7,058 nt of DNA from Bryobacteraceae bacterium. GTDB taxonomy: Bacteria; Acidobacteriota; Terriglobia; Bryobacterales; Bryobacteraceae. The position numbers were made by a program, and so were the translations under genes. Under the pieces are notes generated by a model. That model had not been told where the DNA came from and ran no database searches. It saw only the letters and a list, made by a program, of their open reading frames with translations. This document shows, one piece after another, positions 1-6,801 of this stretch; the first letter of the stretch is position 1, and each line of letters opens with the position of its first letter. The stretch lies in the NCBI GenBank assembly GCA_014379815.1, contig JACMLA010000722.1:1-7058 (forward strand), given 5' to 3'.

Positions 1-263
1 CAGACACCTCCGGAAGCGCGGGCATCGCCGCCGCGCTGGCGATCGGTGTGCGGGAGGGCTGGCTCGATGCGAAGGCGAGATCCGCCGCCGCGAAAACCCT
101 GGCAGGGCTCCGGGCTCACCTCACGCCTGACGGCTTTCTCGGCGGCGTAACTCAAGCAAACAAGGCAGGTGAAGGCCTCCAGCGCGGTGACTACCGCGTC
201 ATCTACCAGATGGGCGTGGGAATCATGGGGCAGCTCATCGCCGCTCTTGATCCGGGGAGGTAG
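1..263 (+). CDS. Glycoside hydrolase family 88/105-like protein, C-terminal fragment
   Basis: The reading frame is open from the left edge (first whole codon at base 3) to a TAG at 261-263, so this is the last 86 or so residues of a gene starting outside the window. The segment begins DTSGSAGIAAALAIGVREGW, which matches the E/D-T-S-x-S-A...A.A.GVR.GWL stretch near the end of GH88/GH105 proteins. It is followed by a DGFLGGV stretch and a final helix MGVGIMGQLIAAL, as expected for the (alpha/alpha)6-barrel end. Known members hydrate the double bond of unsaturated uronyl sugars released by polysaccharide lyases, in the periplasm or cytoplasm. The catalytic aspartates lie upstream and cannot be checked, so activity and substrate are inferred from family only. 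An ATG-equivalent at 48 (GTG) is internal to the fold and is not a gene start. GH88 and GH105 cannot be separated on this fragment. Confidence 0.72.
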   Translation, partial: DTSGSAGIAAALAIGVREGWLDAKARSAAAKTLAGLRAHLTPDGFLGGVTQANKAGEGLQRGDYRVIYQMGVGIMGQLIAALDPGR

Positions 264-278
264 TCTGCTAGCTCCCGG
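252..278 (+). terminator. Possible stem-loop at the hydrolase stop codon
   Basis: CCGGGGAG at 252-259 can pair with CTCCCGG at 272-278, giving a 7-bp GC-rich stem with one bulged G and a 12-base loop. The stem overlaps the TAG stop at 261-263. No T-tract follows, so this is not a canonical intrinsic terminator. It may serve transcript 3'-end stability or be chance. Confidence is low. Confidence 0.25.
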
Positions 279-409
279 CTCCGCTCAATCACGTCAATGT
301 CATGCTCGGGGCACTTGTCAAAGCCGTATGGTACAATTATGAGGACAGGCTCTCCCGCCAACTGTTGAAAGGTGCTGGTCATCCGCAGCGAGTTGGCCAA
401 GCTGGGGGA
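264..409. other. Intergenic region between hydrolase and histidine kinase
   Basis: This stretch separates two same-strand genes and contains a locally AT-rich island around 326-345 within GC-rich surroundings. The kinase frame is open back to a TAG at 269-271, so the coding part could extend to ATG 302. However, the translation from 302 to 409 has no hydrophobic or domain-like character, and it would put a long hydrophilic stretch in front of what looks like a signal peptide. I see only the promoter-like site at 329-337 here. Confidence 0.4.
329..337 (+). promoter_or_regulatory. Extended -10 promoter-like site for the histidine kinase gene
   Basis: TGGTACAAT fits the extended -10 pattern TGn-TATAAT with one mismatch in the hexamer (TACAAT at 332-337). 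No good -35 lies 16-18 bases upstream, which extended -10 promoters tolerate. Transcription would begin near 343-345, leaving a leader of about 65 bases before GTG 410 or 86 before ATG 431. If real, it excludes ATG 302 as the start for this transcript. The assignment assumes a sigma-70-like consensus in this organism. Confidence 0.35.
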
Positions 410-2554
410 GTGCGATGGATATTCCACCCTATGATCTGCTGTCTGGTTTCCGCTGGCTCCCTCAACGCCCAGCGAACCGACCCCATCATCCGTGGTATCG
501 ACCTCCACATGCTGGAACGCGATGAGGCGGCCAAATCCTTGCCCGTGAAAATCAGGGGCGTGGTCACATTTGCCGGGCTAAGTTACCGGTCCGGGTTTAT
601 CCTCGACGACGGGACCCGCGGAATCTTTGTGGAACGCTCCCGCGACTCGGTCCCGCCCGGCGGCGTGTCCCCGGCCGCGGAGTCATGGCGAATCTTGGAG
701 GCAGGAATGCTGGTGGAGATTGAAGGCGTGACCGGTTCGGGAAATTTCGCTCCGCAGGTCTTGGCAGAACGACTTCGAGTGGTCGGAAACGCCCCGCTTC
801 CACGGGCGGCTCCTGTGATCTTGCCGAATCTTCTCACCGGCAGCTATGACTGCCAACGGGTGCGACTGCGCGGCACACTTCAGGACGTGGGCTCGCGCAA
901 ATGGTTCGAAAACCAATCGCGATTCTCTCTGGCGACGCCGGACGGACGTTGCGAGATCATCTCGCTGGCACCGGCTATTCAGGGCGGGACGGCATTGGTC
1001 GATGCGGAAGTGGAGGTCGAGGGTGTTTGCTTCACGTTTTTCAATCCGCGCGCGGAGCTGGCTGGCGTTCGCCTGCAAATTTCCAGCCTGGACCAGATCA
1101 AGATCATGGTGCCAGCGCCGACGGACCCGTTTTCCGTGCCGCGCACCAGTCTCTCGAAATTGCGTCCTTTCGGCATCGAGCCGCCCTCTCTTCACCGCAG
1201 GCAGTTCGAGGGCACCGTGACTCTGAGCCGCCCCGGCGAGTTTTTTTACGTCCAGCAGGGCGAGCGCGGCGTCAAGGTGCAGACCCAGCAACCGCAACTG
1301 CTGGCCATGGGGGACAAGGTGGTGATCTCGGGTTTTATGGAGTTCCAGCGTCATTACGCCGAGGTCCGGGAAGCGGTTTTCAAAGTCCTTGGTCCTGGCG
1401 AACCGATCATACCTCTCCCTGTCAATCGACTTCAGATTCTGGGCGTTTTCGATGGATACACCAATCGCCATGCACTCGACGCAGACGGCCGGCTGGTGGC
1501 GCTGAAAGGCCGCTTGATTCAGCTAGAAAAGATGGATAGCGGATTCCGGCTATATCTGCAATCGGACGACGCGCTGGTGGAGGCGGAGGCGAGCGGTAAA
1601 ATTCCAGCTTCATTCGCCGAATCACTACGCCTAGGAAGCGAGGTAAGACTGACCGGCGTATGCCAAGTGGAACTATCGTCCTCATGGCCCGCGCAGGACA
1701 ATCCACGGGTGACCAGCTTCCGCTTGTTGCTACGATCCCTGAACGACATCGTGATTACGCGTCAGGCTTCGTGGTGGACACCTGAGCGCTTGTGGAAAGT
1801 GTTGGCCGGTATATCCGCGCTGACCGTCTGCGCGCTGGCGTGGGCGCTATTCCTCCGTCGCAGGGTGGACGAGGAACGCCGCGCCCGCGAAGATGAGGAG
1901 CGCGCGCGGGAGGCCGCCAACGTCGAGTTCAGTGCCACCATCCGCGAGCGTGAGCGCCTCGCCGCGGACCTCCATGACACTCTTGAGCAGGCGCTTACCG
2001 GAGTCGCCTTCCAACTTGAGACAATGAACCGTTTGCGGGATCAGTTAACGGAACCCAGCTTTCGGCACCTCAGCATGGCCCGCCAGATTCTCGCGGGTAG
2101 CCGCGAAGATGTCCGGCGATCAGTCTGGAATCTCCGCGCCAATGTGCTTGAGGGCCGGATGTTGCGCGAGGCGCTCGGTTTTGTCGCCTGCGGGTTGGTG
2201 GAACGCCAGGAAATCGAAATCACCACCGGTGGTTCGGGAGAGGAAGAAGCTCTTCCCGATCTCATTGCCGGCAACCTGCTCATGCTAGCCAAGGAAGGCA
2301 TCACCAATGCTCTTAAACACGCCAAGCCCCACTCCATCCAACTTACCGTGGACTACGACCCTGGCTGCGTTACCCTGATTGTGGAGGACGATGGTTGTGG
2401 GTTTAATCCGGAGGAGGCTCTCGGCCCGCATCAGGGCCATTTCGGCTTGCAAGGAATGCGCGAGCGGGCAAACCGCCTCGGAGGTAAATTGACCATCGCA
2501 AGCGAACCGGGAAAAGGAACCCGAATCGTCATCAGGGTCGATCCGAAGTTTTAA
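410..2554 (+). CDS. Membrane-bound sensor histidine kinase (HPK7/NarL-DegS type) with OB-like sensory repeats
   Basis: This is a two-component sensor that would autophosphorylate on histidine and pass the phosphate to a LuxR/NarL-type regulator. Numbering is from GTG 410 (714 residues). Residues 1-21 resemble a signal peptide (MRWIFHPMICC... ending SLNA-Q). Four beta-rich OB-like segments follow at about 44-125, 148-234, 264-327 and 362-449; segment 1 has VKIRGVVTF...GFILDDGTRGIFV and segment 3 has GEFFYVQQGERGVKV. A single membrane helix spans about 464-482, followed by a charged coiled-coil-like linker. The HisKA_3 H-box LAADLHDTLEQ places the phospho-acceptor at H522. The HATPase_c domain has its N-box at N633 (KEGITNALKHAK), DDGCGF at 660-665 and FGLQGMRERA from 678. 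All key residues are present, so the kinase looks intact. The start is uncertain: ATG 302, TTG 365, GTG 410 and ATG 431 are all in frame and none has a well-spaced Shine-Dalgarno sequence. I chose 410 for the signal-peptide fit and the promoter-like site upstream. No response regulator adjoins it. The ligand is unknown. Confidence 0.9.
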   Translation: MRWIFHPMICCLVSAGSLNAQRTDPIIRGIDLHMLERDEAAKSLPVKIRGVVTFAGLSYRSGFILDDGTRGIFVERSRDSVPPGGVSPAAESWRILEAGMLVEIEGVTGSGNFAPQVLAERLRVVGNAPLPRAAPVILPNLLTGSYDCQRVRLRGTLQDVGSRKWFENQSRFSLATPDGRCEIISLAPAIQGGTALVDAEVEVEGVCFTFFNPRAELAGVRLQISSLDQIKIMVPAPTDPFSVPRTSLSKLRPFGIEPPSLHRRQFEGTVTLSRPGEFFYVQQGERGVKVQTQQPQLLAMGDKVVISGFMEFQRHYAEVREAVFKVLGPGEPIIPLPVNRLQILGVFDGYTNRHALDADGRLVALKGRLIQLEKMDSGFRLYLQSDDALVEAEASGKIPASFAESLRLGSEVRLTGVCQVELSSSWPAQDNPRVTSFRLLLRSLNDIVITRQASWWTPERLWKVLAGISALTVCALAWALFLRRRVDEERRAREDEERAREAANVEFSATIRERERLAADLHDTLEQALTGVAFQLETMNRLRDQLTEPSFRHLSMARQILAGSREDVRRSVWNLRANVLEGRMLREALGFVACGLVERQEIEITTGGSGEEEALPDLIAGNLLMLAKEGITNALKHAKPHSIQLTVDYDPGCVTLIVEDDGCGFNPEEALGPHQGHFGLQGMRERANRLGGKLTIASEPGKGTRIVIRVDPKF

Positions 2555-2686
2555 CAAATCGGTGTTAACCGCCGAAGATCACCTGCTCCTCTCATAAGCA
2601 GGCTCAGACGGTGCGCCTTTGAATGGAGGGACTGACGGATAGCTGGCGGATTTCGAAGTTATCTGATGGAAGGAATCTCTGCGCGA
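2555..2686. terminator. Convergent gap with two short stem-loops
   Basis: This 132-base gap lies between the kinase stop and the 3' end of the minus-strand operon. Two hairpins can be drawn. One is 2559-2575, TCGGTG paired with CGCCGA (one U-G wobble) around TTAAC. The other is 2582-2602, CCTGCT paired with AGCAGG around a 9-base loop. Neither is followed by a clear T-run on either strand. They could act together as a weak bidirectional terminator for the convergent units, but the support is structural only. I see no gene here. Confidence 0.3.
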
Positions 2687-3382
2687 TCAAGGTGTCGACA
2701 CCTTGGAATTCCGGTCAAGGTTTTCGAAAATCTGCTTCACCTGTATTTTCTCGCCCGTCTGGACAAGAACAATCATACAGCGCTGGTCTTTGTGGACTGG
2801 AAGATAGGTGGAGAAAAACTTTCGCCATGTGTCTTCCTCCTTATAGGCGAGCGTGGTAGCTGCGCCTTGATCGGCGGGGCAATCGATCTTGAGGATCTGT
2901 TGCGAGCCAGGTTGGATTACAACCGGTTTGGTTGCTTGTCCTACTTGGATTGCTACGGATTTGGCAGTCGAATTGATAAGAAACCAGTCGTTATACCTCC
3001 CAGATTCTGGAGTGTCCTGAATCGCGAGGAACTTGGGTTTGCCTGTCTGAAACCAGCTCAGCAGAAGAATGCCGGAGGCTTCGGGAAGCCGGATAGCGTT
3101 AGACTCGACATCTTGAGGCTTGCCCTTATCGTCCAGGGCTCCCTGAAACACCCGGATCGGATTGCTGCGAGTCAGGCGATATGGCGCGGAGGGTTGGACG
3201 GATGAGAACGTGAGACTGACTGGCGTGGTCGAGTCCATCGCCCATATTGGCGGATACTCGTCGGAGGTCATCGACAGCGTCCGCACGGAGATTTTCTCAT
3301 CTGCGGCCTGGAGTTCTTGAAGAAGAAATAACGATAGGAGGATGTAAATTGATTGATGCATGGAATTGGACGAAAGGATCAA
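2687..3382 (-). CDS. Small secreted hypothetical protein downstream of cassette protein A
   Basis: I do not recognise a named family. The product is 231 residues from a TTG at 3382-3380, or 224 residues from an ATG at 3361-3359. Either way it starts with a signal peptide: a hydrophobic core IYILLSLFLL and a cleavage region LQAA-DEK (cleavage after about residue 27 from the TTG). The mature part is rich in beta-strand-like segments, has no further membrane helix, and ends with a conserved-looking C-terminal block (FFSTYLPVHKDQR... then IQVKQIFENL). It has two cysteines, C168 and C202, which could form a disulfide after export. The TTG overlaps the TGA stop of the upstream gene (TTGA), and AGGA lies 3 bases before it, which favours translational coupling. 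The ATG lacks any evident Shine-Dalgarno sequence. Its position suggests an exported partner of the large cassette protein; that role is inference. Confidence 0.75.
   Translation of the reverse strand: MILSSNSMHQSIYILLSLFLLQELQAADEKISVRTLSMTSDEYPPIWAMDSTTPVSLTFSSVQPSAPYRLTRSNPIRVFQGALDDKGKPQDVESNAIRLPEASGILLLSWFQTGKPKFLAIQDTPESGRYNDWFLINSTAKSVAIQVGQATKPVVIQPGSQQILKIDCPADQGAATTLAYKEEDTWRKFFSTYLPVHKDQRCMIVLVQTGEKIQVKQIFENLDRNSKVSTP
2688..2705. repeat. Perfect 18-bp palindrome on the last codons of the small secreted protein gene
   Basis: CAAGGTGTCGACACCTTG is identical to its reverse complement. On the minus strand it covers the codons for Lys-Val-Ser-Thr-Pro and two bases of the TGA stop. As RNA it could fold into a 7-bp stem with a 4-base loop. 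There is no adjacent T-run on either strand, so a rho-independent terminator is not supported. It could be a transcript 3'-end structure or a protein-binding dyad. The sequence symmetry is certain; its function is not. Confidence 0.5.
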
Positions 3383-6300
3383 ATTTCCTGTGGGTGAAGC
3401 CAGCGGAAGGAAAGGATGTTGAAACGGCGACCGAAGGTACTGGTCGGCTTCGCCAGTTCTTGGGTGGCGCTTCCCGAACCACTCGTGGAGGGCATGGGAT
3501 CAGGCAATCTCTGGACAACGGCCTCACACCAGACTCGGGCCGTGGGGCGGTTGCTCGAATCACGGGCTTCTCCGTAGGCACGAATGGTGAAAGTATCAGA
3601 TCTGACGCTCATGTAAGGCGCTAAGGTTTGAAGCACGTCGCCTTGGAGAAGCTGGCCCGGGAAGCCACTGCCTTGGGTGCTATCGACAGGGATATTATCG
3701 AAGGTCGCATGGCCTGCGGGCAATTCATACGAAGCGTCAAGACCCTTATTCACCGTAAGATCGAGAGCTGCCTGTAGCGCACCGGATTTCCCCAGGTCAG
3801 TGCTTTGCAACTTTCGATTCACAAAATCGCCGAGATTGAGAAATGGACCGCGCTGGCGGACTTGATTAACGACCTCCGTAGCAATTTGGCGGACTTCAGT
3901 TTGTTCAAGCTCGCGGAATCCGGTCCAGTAGCTGTCATCAATGGATGTGGTGGACATGCCGTCGCTCAGATGGGAAGCCGCCCGGGGAAAGCGTACCCGA
4001 GTCGGGGCGTGAAAGCCATCGAGCGTGCCGGAGTCATTGATCTTATGCACCTTTAGTTTATGGGTTCCGGAGAGGAACGCCTCCCAAGCATCCACTGAAG
4101 TGGAGTTTACATTGAATGAACCATCCACCAGGATATGCCCGGCGTTATGGAAGAAACTGCCCGCATCCGCATTCCCCAGTTCCTTCAACTTTGATTCGGT
4201 GAAATTGGATCCGGCCGGCTTGTAGGGGAGATACCTTGGATTTGGAAGCTGGAGCGTCCCAGCCAGAAGCCCGCTGTAGGTGGCTGCATTACCTTGGAGA
4301 CCACCGGGGGCGAAGTCATCATTCGTCTGCGGGATGGTGGTGAAAGTATAAGAATCGAACAAGGTCTCGTTGATCAGGTAGGAAGCATCATAAAGATTGA
4401 AGTTTCCGCTGATTGCCCACGGCAGACTTCTCGTACTACTGAATGTGTCGGTGATCGAAGCCTTCCAACTGTCCAGGGGAATCCGGATGTTTGCATAGGA
4501 ATTTCCGGCGATGTAAGTAGGTTCATAACTAAATCGACCGGCGTTCGCGTGTTGAAGTTGGCCGATGGATACCAAGTCACGGCGGGGTACGTCGAAGAGA
4601 ACCACCCGATCACTTCCGGTCGCATCATGGGAATTACCCCAGTACGAAAAGCCCTGGCCGCCAGTGGTTGGCTGCATCTGGGGAATTGCCTGTGTGACCT
4701 CTCCGGATCCTTCCGCAGAGTAGGCGGCCAACAAAGGAAGGTTGAGAGGAGAATCCCAGCGAGGGTTGCTCCATAGTGCCCGAACGTTCGCGTCGACCAA
4801 CGGCCGAATCGCTCCTGAACCTGATTCTTTGGTAGTTCTCAGTTGATATCCCAGTGAGACCCGCGTGTTCAACCCAAGCTGACTTGCAGATACGGTGAAA
4901 CGTTTCCCGGGTCGAGGGCCCGTTACACCGGGAAATGCGAGGATAGAATCCCATGAGAAGGGTGAGAAGAAGACTTGCGTCACCTCCTTACCTCCAGGGT
5001 TCTCGTCCATCCCGTGCATGATGACAGGGCCTGTTTGGACGAATTCAAACGTCAGTGTTACAGGTCCGGTTACACTTGCAGCGTGGTTCTTAAAAACGCT
5101 CTGCGTCGCGATGCTTGCTACATTGTTAGTGTATGTGGAACCATCCTTTTCGAGGCCTGCCTCCACATTTGATTTGAATCCCATTACGTGGCTCCGCCCC
5201 GGTTCCAACTTCACCTTATCTCCGGCGTGAGCCTGAAGTTCTGCGGCTAGGCCTGGAGTACGATTGATGGTGGTCGTGCCACTTACTGTAAAGAGAACCT
5301 GGGGATAGTTGTGGACCCGTGGCCCGACCGAAGCAGCTGAGTTGTTGCCATCCATCATTAAATTCACATTGTAAGGATTATAGTGGGATGTGAAAAGCTG
5401 AACGTTTGTTTTGAGCTTACCCGGAGTGTCGCCTGGTGATACCCATGCATTTTGCTGGAGACTTGAGAGAATTGGCGAAATTGGGTTAAATACGTAACTG
5501 GATGGGTTTCCACCTTTCGTTTGTGAAACCGGGAACGCGCCGTAGGGTTGCTTGGGTTGGTTTACGGTGGTATTTGCAGCCATGGCATGGGGTCCTAGCT
5601 GGCCGGTGCTGAATAAATCGGTGGCGGATGCCCCTGCAGTGTCAGGCACCAATCCTTTCTTCTCAAACATGGTAGGAGCTAGAGCGGGAGTTGCCCCTGC
5701 GATGGTCAGTTGTTTCTTCAGATTGTAGTAGTCCCTGAAAATTCCCCAATGAATGTAACCCGTCGCCAACTCAGTCGGACGTTTTAATGGATCGACAAGA
5801 ATATATTTGTCCGGCTTGTCCGCTGGGAAAACGCTGCTAAACACGGCAGAATTCTCAAAAGCGATGGAAAGATCCTTTTTAAGTCCGCCATATTTCACGT
5901 CTGCCAGCACTCCTTGCGAAGATACGGTGTAACTGAAAAACTTGGATTTTGTGTCAATCGCGGGAAGGCCGACCAATGGGAGGTTATGGGTGGATACCAG
6001 TTTCTGAAGGTCATCGGGCGGTGCCGAAGCGAGGGCGCTCATCCTGTCAAGAATGGCCAGTGAGTAGGTGCCGGGCGAAACGCCGCTACCGAATGGGCCA
6101 CCCAATGGACCGGCAGTGCTGTCGTTCCGAACTGCGGACCGTGATGCGGCCAATTGCGCTTTCATCCCGTTATCATCGACAAAATACGCGTAAGCGCCGG
6201 TTACCCTCGCATTATTGCTCACCAGGACCCTTCCTGCCTGGATCGGAGAACCGCCTGTGGCGGTGGCGAGATCCAGGCTGCCCTCTCCGATCATCGTTAC

Positions 6301-6774
6301 GGGGTTGAGAAGTGCGCTGGAAATCTGGCTGGAGGGTGAGGCTCCGGAAAGACCGGAGACCAGCCACGCGACGGATTGTGAACCGGTCGATCCTAACTTT
6401 TTACTGGTATCGCTGTCTGAAACACCCACCCACCATGCTTGCGGGGTATTCAAGCCGACAGTCGCAGCCACCCTGCTGTCCTTTGCCAACGTGTCTCCAC
6501 GAGCAGTAATCCGGGTATCCGGCCCCAAGTTGACCTGCAACTCGCCCACTGCGAGCATCAGGGCAAGTCGGGCATTCGCCCGGGCGATCTGCATGGCTTC
6601 GCCCTGCGCGGAACTACGAAGAGAAATACTGGAGAGAGTCAACAGACCTACCGCAATCACCGTCAGCAGAATCATGAGAGATAAAGTGACTATCAGTGCA
6701 AAGCCATTTGCGCGCGTCGCCCCTCCTCGGTGGCTGGAGGTGTAGATACGATAAATCGGGGTCTGAATTCTCAT
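3379..6774 (-). CDS. Verru_Chthon cassette protein A-like giant pseudopilin-type protein
   Basis: The 1131-residue product is assigned to the cassette protein A family (TIGR02600 type) known from Verrucomicrobiota; its molecular role is not established. A basic N-terminal segment (1-23) is followed by N-G24-F25-ALIVTLSLMILLTVIAVG, which resembles a prepilin peptidase site with a hydrophobic helix at about 25-47. Position +5 is Val rather than the usual Glu, as in GspK/PilX-like minor pilins. Family landmarks are a block near 720-760 (VLFDVPRRDL...GQLQHAN... then YEPTYIAGNSYAN), a GspK-reminiscent stretch at 969-989 (VNQVRQRGPFLNLGDFVNRK), SDTFTIRAYGEA at about 1057-1068, and a final FGRRF...SFRWLHPQEI. 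Length suits the family. Start ATG 6772-6774 is the only good upstream Met; a weak GAAG lies before it. The gene is 27 bases after the frameshifted gene and its TGA overlaps the next start, so it is probably mid-operon. It would be inserted in the inner membrane with a large outward-facing domain. Confidence 0.85.
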   Translation of the reverse strand: MRIQTPIYRIYTSSHRGGATRANGFALIVTLSLMILLTVIAVGLLTLSSISLRSSAQGEAMQIARANARLALMLAVGELQVNLGPDTRITARGDTLAKDSRVAATVGLNTPQAWWVGVSDSDTSKKLGSTGSQSVAWLVSGLSGASPSSQISSALLNPVTMIGEGSLDLATATGGSPIQAGRVLVSNNARVTGAYAYFVDDNGMKAQLAASRSAVRNDSTAGPLGGPFGSGVSPGTYSLAILDRMSALASAPPDDLQKLVSTHNLPLVGLPAIDTKSKFFSYTVSSQGVLADVKYGGLKKDLSIAFENSAVFSSVFPADKPDKYILVDPLKRPTELATGYIHWGIFRDYYNLKKQLTIAGATPALAPTMFEKKGLVPDTAGASATDLFSTGQLGPHAMAANTTVNQPKQPYGAFPVSQTKGGNPSSYVFNPISPILSSLQQNAWVSPGDTPGKLKTNVQLFTSHYNPYNVNLMMDGNNSAASVGPRVHNYPQVLFTVSGTTTINRTPGLAAELQAHAGDKVKLEPGRSHVMGFKSNVEAGLEKDGSTYTNNVASIATQSVFKNHAASVTGPVTLTFEFVQTGPVIMHGMDENPGGKEVTQVFFSPFSWDSILAFPGVTGPRPGKRFTVSASQLGLNTRVSLGYQLRTTKESGSGAIRPLVDANVRALWSNPRWDSPLNLPLLAAYSAEGSGEVTQAIPQMQPTTGGQGFSYWGNSHDATGSDRVVLFDVPRRDLVSIGQLQHANAGRFSYEPTYIAGNSYANIRIPLDSWKASITDTFSSTRSLPWAISGNFNLYDASYLINETLFDSYTFTTIPQTNDDFAPGGLQGNAATYSGLLAGTLQLPNPRYLPYKPAGSNFTESKLKELGNADAGSFFHNAGHILVDGSFNVNSTSVDAWEAFLSGTHKLKVHKINDSGTLDGFHAPTRVRFPRAASHLSDGMSTTSIDDSYWTGFRELEQTEVRQIATEVVNQVRQRGPFLNLGDFVNRKLQSTDLGKSGALQAALDLTVNKGLDASYELPAGHATFDNIPVDSTQGSGFPGQLLQGDVLQTLAPYMSVRSDTFTIRAYGEARDSSNRPTARVWCEAVVQRLPDPMPSTSGSGSATQELAKPTSTFGRRFNILSFRWLHPQEI

Positions 6775-6801
6775 GAGACTTCAATAATATAGTTGATGCT
6801 G

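Noticed and set aside
315..337. TTGTCA (315-320) and TACAAT (332-337) as a -35/-10 pair
   Set aside because: The spacer is only 11 bases, far below the 16-18 needed. The TACAAT is better explained as part of an extended -10.
415..525. A 36-codon reading frame starting at ATG 415 with GGGGGAG at 404-410 in front of it
   Set aside because: The translation is proline- and histidine-rich without structure. It overlaps the kinase N-terminus in another frame, and the purine run is probably coincidental.
683..1471. A 262-residue minus-strand open frame inside the kinase gene
   Set aside because: It is antisense to clear sensor-domain coding sequence, and its Arg/His-rich composition is typical of a shadow frame in GC-rich DNA.
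901..1539. A 212-residue plus-strand open frame overlapping the kinase
   Set aside because: It lies wholly within the kinase in another frame and shows no domain-like or membrane features.
4294..4776. A 160-residue plus-strand open frame antisense to cassette protein A
   Set aside because: The opposite strand there encodes family landmark motifs, so this frame is a shadow.
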